DNA of 64,000 bases, from positions 104,273,587-104,337,586 of the forward strand of contig CM043964.1 of the NCBI GenBank assembly GCA_014529385.2, read 5' to 3'. Positions 1 through 11,202 of the stretch are shown in pieces. Each line of letters starts with the position of its first letter. Position 1 is the first letter of the stretch. The notes beneath the pieces were generated by a model. The model saw nothing but the letters and a program-made list of their open reading frames with translations, did no database searches and was not told the DNA's origin. The translations under genes were made by a program, and so were the position numbers. Source of the DNA: Adiantum capillus-veneris (Eukaryota > Streptophyta > Polypodiopsida > Polypodiales > Pteridaceae).

Positions 1-209
1 CTACCCTATGCTCCCCATTTCATCGCCTAATTATCTAAATAAAGCTTGAGGTTTTGTGAGTATGTTTTCTTGCAATGTTTTGCCCATGTGAGGTGTGCGG
101 AATCGCCACCTAGTCTTGTGTTTTGGAGTGAGCTTGTGTATGTGTGAAGGGTGTGCGGATTCGCCATCCTTTTGTGGTGCCTAAGTACTAAGCCACTATA
201 CCCCCTCCC

Positions 210-212
<3 letters not shown>

Positions 213-253
<41 letters not shown>
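213..253. repeat. (CT)n microsatellite
   Basis: Uninterrupted CT dinucleotide run. Similar runs recur at 886-914, 1474-1547 (as GA) and 1658-1706 (as GA). Frames crossing them encode only Ser-Leu or Arg-Glu alternation and are not genes. Confidence 0.95.
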
Positions 254-256
<3 letters not shown>

Positions 257-339
257 TGATCTCATTCCCTTTCCTCTTCATCATTACTCCCAAGCATCCA
301 TCTCTCTTGGATGAAAACTTTGTTATGGTGGTGTGTTGT

Positions 340-560
340 TTGCGTCCTAGCCGGTGAAGCTAGGTGGTGCCCCCTGTTTGCTTTACCATGACAGGCTCGA
401 CGCGCGCCATTCGATCCGCGGTGTTTTAGAGGCCGTCAGGGTTCGGGGTTCTCTTTGCTTCCATCAGAAGCAAGAGGGTGTCCTCCACAACAGCCCGCAC
501 CACTCATGCAGAGTCAAAGTCGCTCATGCAACTCTCAACAAGCAAGGTTGTAGGGATCTG
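340..560 (+). repeat. Possible decayed 3' end of a gypsy LTR
   Basis: The order of short blocks GCGTCCTAG, TAGGTGGTGCCCC and TTTAGAGGCCG matches the last part of the gypsy LTRs at about 59645-59780 and 52970-53110. No primer-binding site or gag follows, so this is at best an old relic. The match rests on a few short blocks seen by eye. Confidence 0.35.
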
Positions 561-885
561 AATTTCCAGATCTGACATGAACGTGGGTCGAGGAGAGATG
601 CAGAGCTGCTATGGCTGCGTCTCTTGAGAAAGTAGCCTACTTGGAGTGCAGCCACGGAAAGCTTCATGCAGAAGCTGCTCGCAGGCTACGAAGGGCCTTG
701 AAAGCCTGGTTTATGTTGCAGCAGTAGGGATAGTAGCTGTTTTAATTCAAAATCAATCAGAATCCAACGAATAGTATCTATTTTAATTCAAAATCGATCA
801 GAATCTTACGAGCTTCTCTCTATAATCTCCTCTATCTTGTTTGCATATGTCGCTCTCTGCATGCGATTCTCAGTTTGTTGAGAGA

Positions 886-914
886 CTCTCTCTCTCTCTC
901 TCTCTCTCTCTCTT
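886..914. repeat. (CT)n microsatellite
   Basis: CT dinucleotide run in the gene-poor left flank. Confidence 0.95.
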
Positions 915-1470
915 TACTTTGGCTCTGTGCATGTACGTTTCAAAATTCTCTCACATCTCTTTGAACTCCTTTGTCTGTTATCTCTCTCTACTTTGACTCT
1001 GCGCATGTACGTCAGAGGTTGTGCATGCACCATAAGATGCTTGGCAGCTTGCGGTGTGGCAACAAGATGAGTGCATGGTTGCCTAAGGAAGCCGAGCTGC
1101 CTGTGATGGGGCTGGAGCACCTGTTTGAGGATGGGATGCTGTCAGTTCTTGCCCTTTGGTCTTTCGCTCGAGTGATGGAGCTTGTTTGGAACAACACGAC
1201 CTCCTCTCTTCTCCCGTTTCAGCGATCAATCAATATTTGTGTAGGATCTCGTTAGGGGAGCGTGGGGTGGGGGTGTGCAGCCGGGTTCTATTAGAATGCA
1301 GGCGACGAAAGAGGCGGCGCCCAGGTATTGTGGAGAGATGGGATTGGGGGGACATTCCAAAGCATCTTTGGCCTAATTGATTTTTTTAAACATCCTCCCA
1401 GTATGTACGATTGTTTTACACAGAATGTAAGAAAGTGCGTGTAGGAAGAAAAATAGAGGATGATGGGGGC

Positions 1471-1473
<3 letters not shown>

Positions 1474-1547
<74 letters not shown>
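1474..1547. repeat. (GA)n microsatellite, 37 units
   Basis: The longest perfect dinucleotide run in the left flank. On the minus strand it is translated as a Ser-Leu tract, which is an artefact. Confidence 0.95.
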
Positions 1548-1655
1548 ACTCAGAGAGGGGGCGTTGTGGGTTGTCCTACCCTCATGAATAACGACTATGC
1601 AGTGAAGACCCAAGCCAGCCATAATTGGCACCCACAGTCACACAAACACACACAC

Positions 1656-1657
<2 letters not shown>

Positions 1658-1706
<49 letters not shown>
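1658..1706. repeat. (GA)n microsatellite
   Basis: GA run with one AAA interruption, preceded by a short CA-rich tract. Confidence 0.95.
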
Positions 1707-1994
1707 CCATCATGGGATTTTCTTCACCTACACGTGGCAGCCCAGCCTCGTGAGTCGTGGTTTGCACGCTTTGATTTGGTCCCACCACATAAGAATCGCC
1801 GCCTCTACTGCATCCAAAAGCACACCCATAACTGATAGGTCAATGAGGGAAATCGACTCGTAATAATGTGCTTCCTACATTGCAGCTCCCTCTCTCGAGA
1901 CTAAGTGACATGGGCATGGGAGGGTGGGATCTACGATGTGGACCGCCTTGCACACTTCTTTAAGTAAATTAGGGCTCCCATACTTCAAAAACGC

Positions 1995-2062
1995 ATGCAA
2001 CACGAAGTGGCTAGGGCATGTGTCTCTCATGGGTGACGTCAAGGGTTCAAACCCCACGCCCG
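1995..2062 (+). repeat. SINE-like tRNA-derived head (A box and B box)
   Basis: A TGGCTAGGGC block near 2008 resembles an RNA polymerase III A box. About 35 bases later GGGTTCAAACCCC (around 2043-2055) fits a B box (GGTTCRANNCC). The spacing suits a tRNA-derived promoter, and the segment does not fold as an intact tRNA by eye. It could be the head of a SINE. I cannot see a poly-A tail or target duplication that would settle it. Confidence 0.35.
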
Positions 2063-2098
2063 CAAAATAGGGTGCCCTAAATTACTTTTGAAACGCGG

Positions 2099-2131
2099 GT
2101 ACCCTAGATTAATTTTTGTAATCTAGGGTAC
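2099..2131. repeat. Perfect 13-bp inverted repeat (hairpin)
   Basis: GTACCCTAGATTA at 2099-2111 is followed by a 7-base loop and its exact reverse complement at 2119-2131. No gene lies next to it and no U-run follows, so it is not a bacterial-type terminator. It may be part of a small palindromic transposon remnant. Confidence 0.7.
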
Positions 2132-4133
2132 TCGCATTCCATATCTATGGCCCACAATCCCCCCACCGTAGATCACACCCTCCCACGCCCGTGTCACTTA
2201 GTCCCGAGTCCAGTACTAATTGACGCCGCAATTTTAGAGGGGATCTATGGTTGAAAATCGAGGTCATGTTTTGGAAAAGATAAAAGTCGTCGATTTCAAA
2301 TGTGAACCTGATGTAAACTAGGTGTGAACCCGAGTGAACGTGAACCATTGTGAACCTGCATGTGAAATCTGCAAGCTATGTGCACTACATTAAGGTGGTG
2401 TTAACTAGATGTGCACTCAACATTGAAGATGCAAGTTGTAACTGTCTACCTTCACCTAAAATTATTCCATACCTGCAAAACACATTGGGAGCGACCGCGC
2501 CATGAGAGGAGCCGTTTGTGGGGTGATGCGCAAGTGGGCAAGGGGCATGCAGTGACTTATGATTTATCAACAAGCACATCAAGATAGCTTCAATATGCTA
2601 CAACGCCTTTGTATAATATTTCCTTAGCGATTGTTCTATTGGACGGTACTTGTGTACCTTTGTAGACTTTCTTTACGCACTGCTACTATGATGTGCTTGC
2701 AGCTACAACTCAATTCCTCATCCACACCGCAAAATAAAAACAAGTTCTTGATGAGTCCCATGTTTGGGCTTACATCCCTTAGAGTGTGAAAGGGAAAAAT
2801 ATACCCAAAAAGGGCAAAGCCAAAAACCTCTGGGTTGTTTTTCGCAGGAGCACAACAAGCGTCTAAAGTTTCTTTCTAGATACAGTGTATGGGATTGGAC
2901 TGTAAACATGTAGTCACTCATGCCTAATGGATGGAAGCTTAATGTATTTTGAGAACACTATTCTTGCTTGGTTTTTCCTTGTGGGTTCTTGTGTTGAATA
3001 TGGAAATTGTGAGGTAGAAAGGTTTTCCTTTAAGTGTGTATTGTGTCGTAGTACTTATTCACCATATCAAGTCTCTAAATGAGTAATATCTAGTATGGTA
3101 TCTAGGTTATAGAGAGAATAATTGTATACATACAAAGCAAGCTAGGATGTAGCATTCACATAAAGTATATAAATATGTTTTAAACTACAAGATCATGAAC
3201 TTAATACTCCTTATCTTAACAAGATATTTCCAAAATTTCATTGAGACACACAAAAACTTTGTTTCAATTCCAATAGGTGTTTAGTTTGTTAGACAACTAA
3301 AATTCGTTTTTATTGTTGCATGTGACAATGGTTATGTATTTATCTCAGTTTTTCCATGGCATTTATTGTTTTTTTGGATGCTCAATGTCTATTTCATGGA
3401 TACGATTCATACCAAGATTGGTTGTGATATGAAAACATTGCAGTATAATGTGATATCCAAACATTACAATATGAAGGAAAAAAATAAATACAACCATGCC
3501 AGACTCCATGGCATTGGCTATTATTCTTCTAACATGGTTCATAACTAGCAATCCATGAGCTACCTCTCCTCCACTTCAGTAGCTACTCCAACCTGATCTA
3601 TGGGAAAGGTAGAACCACTTGGAGGATAATATATCAACTTTCTATGCAAGACACTGATAAACTATTATGTTTTAGAAGCATTTTACATTATGCAATGCAA
3701 TGCATCTAGCACTTGTAGACTTTCAAATATCCTTTCAGACTAAAAAATGTCTTGATCTAGACTAGCAAATCAATTAGCTCTCACCTTCTTTGTGATGAGA
3801 AAGGCTACATTATGTATTTAGTAATCTTAAAGTTAACCATTAATAAATACGAGAAGAGACACACATTTATATATAGCAAGTATATAAAGAGTTTTTTTTT
3901 GTGGGATAGAATGGTTGTACATAGTATAAATTTCTGATATGTGTTATGTATTAGCTTAAAGAATCCAAAGAATATTTTGAACTCACAAAAAAAATAGCTA
4001 TAAAATTATGTTGAAAGTTTGTACATTTGGGAGAATTTCCATGTACATCCAACCTATATGAGCACACAATTGAAAAAGCACCAAATTTATGCCAAAAGCT
4101 CTAAATTAAAAGCTAGCAAATTTATTATCCCCC

Positions 4134-4918
4134 ACATTCTACATCGTCATAGCACACCCTACTACCCACAGTCAAATGGTTTGGTGGAGAAGGCTAATGG
4201 TGTCATTGTAGGCATCATTAGGAAGATGGTGCAAAACAAGACAAAGCTGTAGGATGAATTTTTGGATGGTGCCTTGTGGGTGTATCGAACCACGTATAGG
4301 GAAGCCATGGAGTTCACACCATTTCACTTGGTCTATGGTCCAAAGGCTTTGGAGTCTATCGAGCTCAACATCCCAATGATACATCTTCATGGCAGAGGTG
4401 CACAAGATGATGAAGAGGTATGGATGGATCGACTTCTTACACTAGTGGAGCTTGAGTGGAAAAGAGAAGCAGCCTATTAGTGCTACAAGAGAAAAGCTAC
4501 ACAGGCAGGCAAAGGAGAAGCTTGACAAGAAACTGAAGGACAAAGATAACAATGAAAGAGATCTTGTGCTAAGGTATGACAATCGACTCAGTAATCGTTT
4601 TGATGCCAAGTTTGAAACTAGATGGTAAGGACCATACATAGTCAAGAAGGCTTTCAATTCAAGTTACTATCAACTTATGGACTTGAATGGGAAAGAGCAC
4701 TCTAGGAAGGTAAACGAGTATCGTTTGAAGCCCTATTTGAGTCGCCTTCTACCAAAGAATCTACCAAAGATGTGTCAAAAGGAAGCTATCTTATGTAAGT
4801 ATTGTTCCATGAAGCATGAGTGTAACTCCAACCAAAATGCCAAGGGGTCGAACAGTGAAGATCTCCTCAAGGACTCTGAATCACTCTTTTTGCAAAAGAT
4901 GCTCTATGATGGTACATG
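4134..4918 (+). pseudogene. Ty3/gypsy integrase C-terminal fragment
   Basis: This is the end of a pol gene for a gypsy integrase, the enzyme that joins retroelement cDNA to host DNA. The start shows HSTPYYPQSNGLVEKANG, which holds the third catalytic residue (Glu) of the DDE core. It is followed by the FHLVYG block and a basic C-terminal domain with RLKPYLSRLLPKN near the end. It is closely similar to 49706-50356 in element X but has no upstream pol, so it is 5'-truncated at about 4134. It carries stops at 4250 (TAG) and 4478 (TAG) and a frameshift near 4500. It ends just before a polypurine tract and LTR A, as a true pol 3' end should. Confidence 0.9.
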
Positions 4919-4933
4919 AATATACCATCATCA

Positions 4934-4942
4934 TGGGGGAGG
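4934..4942 (+). other. Polypurine tract before LTR A
   Basis: TGGGGGAGG lies five bases before the LTR start TGAGAGCC. The same arrangement (TGGGGGAGGG) precedes LTR B at 50492-50501. It would prime plus-strand cDNA synthesis. Confidence 0.8.
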
Positions 4943-6466
4943 TCTAATGAGAGCCGTTTTTTGGCTCTCTATAATCGCCATAGTGAGTTATCTCACCCTA
5001 CCAAAATCACCTAAACACTATGGCTATTCTTACCTTTTCACTGTACATAGGCGTGTGTGAGTTAGGGAATTTTTCCCATATCTTTCTAAAACATTTAGCT
5101 AACTAGTCATTGGGCTAGTTGAGCCAAAAAAATAAAAAAAATAAAAAAAATAAAAAATATTGTAGCCCAATTTTGTGTATACATTTCATTATACATAGGG
5201 CCTAAATATAGGGAAATTTCATAATTATTTTGGTATTTATTTAAATAGTTCTACTTAGGTGTGCGTTATTTTCCTATATATGCTATGTACATTTACTCAC
5301 CATTACCATAATATTTTTACCTACGTATTCTATAAAAAATCATTTCATGTAATCTTCTCTTATTTTTGGTGTGAATGCACTCCAACGAAAAACCTCAAAA
5401 ATACCTTTCACCACAGTCCACACTAAATTCCTATTTCCTGGAGGTATGTTTTCTTATCTCTCGAAAATAAATATACTTCAATAAAAACAAATGAGGGTCC
5501 CCTCATTTGATTCCTTATATTTTCATATATCTCCTTTTTCCATTTTATATTTATATATAGCTGACACTATTCTAGATTCCATAAATTGTTTATATATACT
5601 AGCCTGTTTTTTCCCATCATATCCATGTATTATATTTGTGAATCATCCACAACCATGCACATTTTTTAGGTCATGCTCTAACGCAAGGAGGGGCTCACCT
5701 TTGGAGCCATATGCAAATTCAAAAAAAGGGGGGCCACTGAAGACTTTTTTCTGAAGAAAAATATGTATTTTGGTGGAATTTTTTATATCCATCTCCAGTT
5801 TGAATTTGAAGCGGTGGTCAAAAGAGAAAATGTGGACCAAGAGCTGAATAATCAAACAAACCTTTTGGTGATGTTTGGAGCAACCACTGGTGAGCGAGGA
5901 TTTTTTGAGTGGACCCCAGTCTTCCCACTTTTCTCACAAGTAGCGCACAGTCTTCTCTCACCTCTTTCCACATTTCTACACACACACACTCATTCCTGTC
6001 AATATCTCATTCAAATCTGCACCTTCCATGGTTTCTCTAACCTTCTTCACCATTAACCTCCCCTCTTACTCCCATAGCTCTCATATGAGCTCTCCATGTA
6101 CATACACCATCTCTATGCCTCTCTCTATTACTTTCAAAGTACAATTTCGTCTTACCCCTTTTCTATATACATGAAATTCAGCATGTAAACCATGTTTAAC
6201 CTCTGGAAATCAAGAGATCTTATCAACCAAATTGCCATTTTCATTGCGATAATCAAACTTGGCGGCGGTGGCGTAAAGAAGAGATGAAAAAGAAGAAGAT
6301 CGATAGTCATTTTGAGAAGCTACACAAGTAAGTCAAATACTTCTTCAAGCTTCATCGTCACAAGGATTTCCTCACTTCATTCAACCATCCACCCCATTGT
6401 AAATATATCATTAACTTTATAGTGATTACTAACACTAACCACTAACATACTAACACAAAATCCATT

Positions 6467-6567
6467 GACCTAACTATAAAAGACACCTCACCTCAAGACA
6501 TGTGCATAGTAACTCTCTCTCTTGACCTAACTATAAAAGACACCTCACCTCAAGACATGTGCATAGT

Positions 6568-6575
<8 letters not shown>
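6467..6575 (+). repeat. 55-bp tandem duplication inside LTR A
   Basis: The segment holding TATAAAAGACACCTCACC and GACATGTGCATAGTAAC occurs twice in a row here and only once in LTR B (near 52045-52100). The duplication therefore arose in LTR A after the two LTRs separated. The second copy runs into a (CT)n tract at 6571-6603. Confidence 0.8.

Positions 6576-6603
<28 letters not shown>
6571..6603. repeat. (CT)n microsatellite in LTR A
   Basis: CT run also present, shorter, in LTR B (52097-52127), so it belongs to the LTR sequence. Confidence 0.9.
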
Positions 6604-6606
<3 letters not shown>

Positions 6607-6750
6607 CTTCCTTAAAACTCTACTTTCACCTTATCCACCATCAATAATTCTCTCTTTTGAGCGCACATCCATGACTCAAGCAGACGAAGAAGACCCGCAA
6701 TGTTTTGATATTCAGAAAAAATCATAATCCTGATTTGTTAGCTTATAAAT

Positions 6751-6905
6751 CACTACAAGAGGTACTTAATATTAGCGACGCTCGCAGTGCAACACTCAAA
6801 TGTGAAAACCCACGGCGTTGCTATAGGCGTCGCTATGCACGTCCCTAAGTTATAAGTAACTTAGCGACGCTCATAGCGACGCCTATAGCAACACCGTCAG
6901 GGGTA
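6751..6905. repeat. CACTA left terminus: TIR and subterminal repeats
   Basis: After CACTACAAGAGGT come several copies, in both orientations, of TAGCGACG and GGCGTCGCTA motifs between about 6774 and 6898. In CACTA elements such subterminal motifs bind the element's own DNA-binding protein. The same motif set appears at 29364-29590 at the other end. Confidence 0.9.
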
Positions 6906-7139
6906 AATAAATAACTGAGAGCGTTCGAAAACGCAGATTTCAGATCTGAGTTTTCGACACGCGCTCAAGCAAGCGAAGGTAACGCATGCTCTCCCTCTCT
7001 CTCTCTTTCTTCTCCACACACACATACACGAGGAGTGGAAAGAGATCCAGGTATGCTACTTCCCTCTCCTCACTCTCATGTTCCCTTCCCCTCTTTCTCT
7101 CTCCCTCTCTCTCTCTCTCACACACACACACACATTGTG

Positions 7140-7142
<3 letters not shown>

Positions 7143-7185
<43 letters not shown>
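7143..7185. repeat. (GA)n microsatellite inside CACTA
   Basis: GA run preceded by CT- and CA-rich tracts from 6985. A second GA run lies at 7301-7337. The long frames here are low-complexity artefacts on both strands. Confidence 0.95.
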
Positions 7186-7186
<1 letters not shown>

Positions 7187-7296
7187 ATGCATAAACCAAA
7201 AATTCACACACAGATGCATAAACAAAGAATGCACACACACAGTGGGAGGGGAAAAGAAAGAGAGAGAGATAGAGAGAGAAAGAGAAAGATATAAAA

Positions 7297-7337
<41 letters not shown>

Positions 7338-7339
<2 letters not shown>

Positions 7340-7990
7340 TTAACATCATAGGAAACTATCCCAAGAGACCTTAAAGATCTAGTCGACTAGGAGTTCAACT
7401 CAAGACCTGTTATTCATGAGGCAAATAGCATAACCAATCTATCATACATGGGTGATAGAAAAGTTATACCATTTTTCTCCTTTTATTGGCTTGCACACAC
7501 ACCCACACACACACACCCGAGAAGAAGAGAGTTTAATTTAACGTCGTAGGAAACTTATTCAAGAGACCTTAAAGATCTAGCCGATGAGGAGTTGAACTCA
7601 AGACCTATTATTCAAGAGAGAAATGGCATAACCAATCTACCACACTTGGGTGATAGAAAGGTTATACCATTTTTCTCTTTTTATTGGCAATACCCACACA
7701 CACACATGAGAAGAAGAGAGTTTTAACGTCGTAGGAAACTATCTCAAAAGACGTTAAAGATTAGGTTAGATGTAGACTTACGTTAGATTAGATTTAGGTT
7801 TATTTTTAGTTAGATTTACATTTGATTAGATTTAGGTTTATTTACGTTAGATTTAGATTTACGTTATATTAGATTAGATTTAGGTTTATTTATGTTATTT
7901 ACCTGTTATTGAAGAGAGAAATGGAATAACCAATCTACCACACTTGGGTGATAGAAAGGTTATACCATTTTCCTCTTTTTATCGTTTAAG
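7338..7990 (-). repeat. Three tandem copies of a ~190-bp tRNA-like (SINE-like) unit
   Basis: Units begin near 7340, 7535 and 7722 with a CGTCGTAGGAAACTAT-type block and contain GACCTTAAAGATCTAG, then a tRNA-like part. On the minus strand each reads AGATTGGTTATGC (A-box-like), then GAGTTCAACTCC or GAGTTGAACTCC (B-box-like). The third copy is split by TTAGATT-rich sequence at about 7755-7905. The layout suggests an ancient SINE that was tandemly amplified inside the CACTA element. Confidence 0.5.
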
Positions 7991-8062
7991 ATAAGGTTAG
8001 ATTTAGATTTACGTTAGATTAGATTTAAGTTTATTTAAGTTAGATTAGATTAGATTTATGTT
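7755..8062. repeat. Degenerate TTAGATT/TTTAGG-rich tandem tract
   Basis: Repeated short blocks GATTAGATTTAGGTTTATTT, ACGTTAGATT and similar fill this stretch, interrupted at about 7910-7985 by the end of the third SINE-like unit. The unit contains TTTAGG, one base short of the plant telomere repeat, but spacing is irregular, so I do not call it telomeric. Confidence 0.6.
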
Positions 8063-8240
8063 TAAGTTGAGTACACCGAAGGATTATACTACCTACGCGT
8101 TTGAGAGTGGTGTCCCGGTCACTGCGTCGAAGATGCTTAGGAGTGACCCGAACACTGCGTCGGGGTCACCTAGAGGCCTGGATGATGAGCATTCATTGGA
8201 CAGGGTTGCTATAGTTCACGAGAGGGACATGCCAAAGTGA
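8058..8240 (+). pseudogene. Short unidentified exon-like fragment upstream of the kinase remnant
   Basis: An open frame of about 60 codons in ordinary mixed-composition sequence, unlike the AT-rich repeats before it. It starts in the same orientation as the kinase fragment that begins 330 bases later. I do not recognise it. It might be the upstream exon of the captured kinase gene, but no splice junction can be verified. Base composition is higher in GC than its surroundings, which supports a former coding origin. Confidence 0.25.
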
Positions 8241-8572
8241 TACTCCTACCCAGGGATTTCAAAATGACGTGATCGCACTATAATTTCAGGTTAATAACAA
8301 TAGAAATGCAAAATAACAAATATTTTGTTACTTGACATTCACCTTTTTTGATCTCCAGGGAGACCTAGAGACCGGCTCGTAGCTCGCCGGGCCCGCCGTG
8401 GCTATATAAAGGTGACGCTGGTGCTTGTCTTTTCACAAAAGAGGTACATTGAAAAGTCTTCACCAAACTTTCTGGTAGCTTCTCAAAGTAGTGTAGCAGT
8501 AATTTTTTAAACCCTTCCTTATTTTATTGATGTTTTTTTGAGTTTTTTGCGTTAAAACTTAAAGGTGATCTT

Positions 8573-9250
8573 ATGGAGACAGTGCCCCATCCACATGGAT
8601 CTTTCACGACGCTTGTAGCGCATCAAGAGGAGAAAGGAAAGATCCCTGTAGACTTTAAATGGGAGCAGCCCTCTGAAGACGAGAAAACACGTATCAAGAG
8701 CCTATGCAATCATGCTCCTTCGTTGATCGATGCCTTGGTGAAGGCATTGCGATTCGCATATGACGAGGCAGTGATCCACAATGATTTCCATCCATGGAAC
8801 ATCATGTTGGACTTTACCAAGGATCTCACTCCCCGTATTGGAATAATTGATTGGGGATTGGCTTTGCGGGTTGGCTTAGAGACACAAAAGACCAACAATA
8901 CGGATGAAAACTGGCAAAAGCTTCATCCTTGGTGAGCTCCTGAGTTACTAGATGGAAATCACCCGTGCCCATGGACCAAGGCCACGGATGTGTACGCCAT
9001 AGGATGGGTGATGTGGCAATTTTGTAAGTTTTGTGGAGAGTTCTCTAACTACTACAGCACAGATTGGTTCAAACATAAGGTTTCAATGGAGGTACAAGGC
9101 ATATCTAGGATTGTTGTGGAAGGTTGGGTGAGGAAGAAATCCACAGAGAGAAAGACCTTGGCACTTTTGGACGAAGAATTAGAAAGATTTGAAGCCCAAC
9201 GAGAACAATGCTTACGCCCTCCCTCTGAAATGAGTGTAGCCTTTTTTTGA
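8573..9250 (+). pseudogene. Protein kinase catalytic-domain fragment captured in CACTA
   Basis: This is the C-terminal half of a protein kinase fold. Motifs in order are VIHNDFHPWNIMLD, giving the catalytic Asp (residue 71) and the Asn (76); IGIIDWG, the DFG position read as DWG with Asp 93; APELL after a stop; and TDVYAIGWVMW, subdomain IX. The ATP-binding glycine loop and VAIK lysine are absent, so it lacks the N-lobe. A single in-frame TGA (8933-8935) interrupts it just before APE, probably a former CGA. The part after it stays open to TGA at 9248. It lies 1.8 kb inside the CACTA left end. CACTA elements are known to pick up host gene pieces, so capture is my inference. Confidence 0.75.
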
Positions 9251-9641
9251 TGGATATATGATGTACTTTATGAAGCAGGGTTTTCTGAGACTTTGGACTT
9301 ATAAAAACACTTTTAAAATTTGGGTTTTATGCGCCATGGATGATGTATGAGTAATAAAAACACTTTGTTATATCTCAATAGACAACAAATTTTCTATGAG
9401 TTTTGTTTTTTCTCTTAAGTTTCAAGCAATAAGCCACATGGAATCACTGATTGTCATTGATTGATTTAGAAAATGGTGGTTACTCTTATATCAATTGATT
9501 GTCGTAAGATGGTGGTTATTCTTATATCAATTGATTGTCGTAAAATGATGGTTACTCTTATATCAATTGATTGTCGTAAAATGGTGGTTACTCTTATAGC
9601 AATTGATTATCAATAAGTTTGTATGCCGTAATTGAAGTATA
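9251..9641. repeat. Spacer with 36-bp tandem repeats (about 4 copies, 9471-9614)
   Basis: Four units of 36 bp, each GGTGGTTACTCTTATATC followed by AATTGATTGTCGTAA with small changes, start at 9471, 9507, 9543 and 9579. The rest of the spacer is AT-rich with no gene that I can see. Confidence 0.85.
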
Positions 9642-10056
9642 GTGTTTAATCAGGATATGGATAATGATAATCAAAGAGCTAAGCACGCTTTTGAGCGTCT
9701 CAGATCCATGTGTCAAGGTGGTGGAGTGAATGACACCGCTCGAATTGCTGCTCGTTGCTCCCAGTGGGCCAACCCAGTGGGTACACAATGGAAAGAGGTG
9801 AACTCTAAGATTGACCAAGAAATGGTCAAATCCATATGGCCAAGCGTTGCAGATGACAACATCAAGAAATTTCGACTCAAGCTATCACAATGCATTAATG
9901 CAGACATATGAGACAATGGAGAGAACATATATCTCCATATTATGGCTCATCCTATGCATCATATGGATTGTCCATTGTGGTTTTCCAAGATGTTATACAT
10001 ACATTATGTCTTGGGTGAAGCAGTGGACTTCAGCTCAAGGACACCTCATATGACGG
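9642..10056 (+). pseudogene. Unidentified coding fragment, left part (split by LTR element)
   Basis: An open frame of mixed composition runs from about 9657 to a TGA at 9909-9911. After that stop it stays open in the same frame to 10056, where the gag-only LTR element starts. Removing that element and its short target duplication joins it, still open, to 16393-16644. That continuity across a 6.3-kb insertion suggests a real former exon. I do not recognise the protein. Visible features are an acidic/hydrophilic start, a CPLWFSKML block and, after the junction, a Pro-rich end. It may be part of the CACTA element's second gene or a captured host fragment. Confidence 0.4.
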
Positions 10057-11196
10057 TGTCAGGAGTTTTTTGGATCAAGGGATTGTGCATATGTACATAC
10101 ACATGCATGGCGTATTGAATAAAGGATTGCCCATTTTCCAGAGCCAGGTGGTTACGTGGGGCCCACATGTGTACAGGTAGGACAACGTGTACATAGTGCA
10201 TCGATTTTCATCGTTACCAGTACCAGTGTGTTTTTTCTACAATAATGAGGAGTTGGTAGCGCGTAAAACTTCTCGAGAAAGCTATCCGCGGGCCGACGAC
10301 ATGAGGTAAGCAGGTGCGTCAGATGGCATTTAGTGGCATCAGGAGGGCGAACACGGTCAATATTTGCACGCGGATGAGTACGGACACAACGTGGGTGTTT
10401 TCTTGTGATACTTATGCAAAAAGGTCATCATGAGGACCACTTTTTGGGGCCACTCCACGTGGTGGCGGGATGCATTATTGAAAAGAAATGAGTGCCAGGT
10501 GTGCGGATGATGAAAAAAGGTGACAACTATGCACTGTGAGGTCAGTTTTTGGCCTGTTCGGGGTCTGTTTGAGGTCATCTAAAAGGCCAAGGGTGCCCAA
10601 CTAATAAAGCTAAGTGTGGGAACTGAAAAAACAGAGAGAAGACCAGAAAAAACGTGGAGAAGAGAGGAGGAACAGCCGTAGATGTGTTTTTGGGATTTTT
10701 GGAGCCTGTTTTAGCCGTAAACTGCTCATCCAAGGTCGGATTTGAGCACTTTGACATTGTAGACTAGGGTTTTGGGACGTTCCGGACACGATGGCGCTGT
10801 TTATTTTTCCAAATTACTCACTCTTTTTCTGCTATTTTTGCTGTGTAAGTTTCTCTTATGAGCGAAGCTTCTGCTGCAGTTTGTGATTGTATCTGGTATA
10901 TTTTACCCATTTTGTGTGATCTATTTGCCCATTGGTGTTGGCCCAAGCTCATTTCTATCTAAACATAAGAAGTTCTCCTATTTTGAGCTGAGTTTTTTGG
11001 GCGTGTGTGTGTGTGTGTGTCTGTGTGGAGTGGGCAAGTGGGTATTCTCTCTCCCCCCATTCCATAGGTGTGTTCCCTGTCTCGGCCAGGTGTGTTGTGT
11101 AAGCCGAGTGGTGCCCCATAGTGCGCGTGTGTATCTTTCCAAGAGTGTGTGTTGGGTCGTTATAAAGGCGTTCTGTGTGTTTCCATCCCGCTCACA
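10057..11196 (+). repeat. 5' LTR of the gag-only element
   Basis: 1140 bp, beginning TGTCAGGAGTTTTTTGG and ending CCGCTCACA. It pairs with 15234-16392. Differences include the length of a (GT)n tract near 11000. The antisense and sense open frames inside it have no protein similarity. Confidence 0.9.
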
Positions 11197-11202
11197 TTCT
11201 TT

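Larger units (their letters stand above)
1..4133. other. Gene-poor, AT-rich and microsatellite-rich DNA
   Basis: I see no reading frame here with recognisable protein similarity. The open frames are short and several are translations of (CT)n/(GA)n runs. The stretch from about 2600 to 4130 is AT-rich without clear repeats. The only structures I can support are the microsatellites, a possible LTR relic, a SINE-like head and a short hairpin, each listed separately. The boundary at 4133 is where similarity to the gypsy integrase at 49706 begins. Confidence 0.6.
4948..6750 (+). mobile_element. Gypsy LTR A, left part (split by CACTA element)
   Basis: The LTR starts TGAGAGCCGTTTTTTGGC (LTR B starts TGATAGCCG) and runs in parallel with LTR B (50506-52269) until 6750. 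There the CACTA element interrupts it. The sequence resumes at 29629 and ends GCCTCA at 30504. Joined, LTR A is about 2.68 kb against 2.64 kb for LTR B. It is preceded by an integrase 3' end and polypurine tract, and its right part is followed by a primer-binding site. It therefore served as 3' LTR of one unit and 5' LTR of the next. Confidence 0.9.

Noticed and set aside
151-357. Open frame with a Ser-Leu tract over (CT)n
   Set aside because: Low-complexity translation of a microsatellite. The same applies to frames at 1416-1631, 1566-1835, 6940-7349 and 25282-25672.
2035-2060. tRNA gene
   Set aside because: Only B-box-like and weak A-box-like motifs; no cloverleaf by eye. Kept as a SINE-like candidate.
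4019-4133. Upstream extension of the integrase fragment
   Set aside because: Open by chance; no similarity to X or W pol before 4134.
7755-8062. TTTAGG-rich tract as an interstitial telomere
   Set aside because: Units are irregular and lack TTTAGGG runs.
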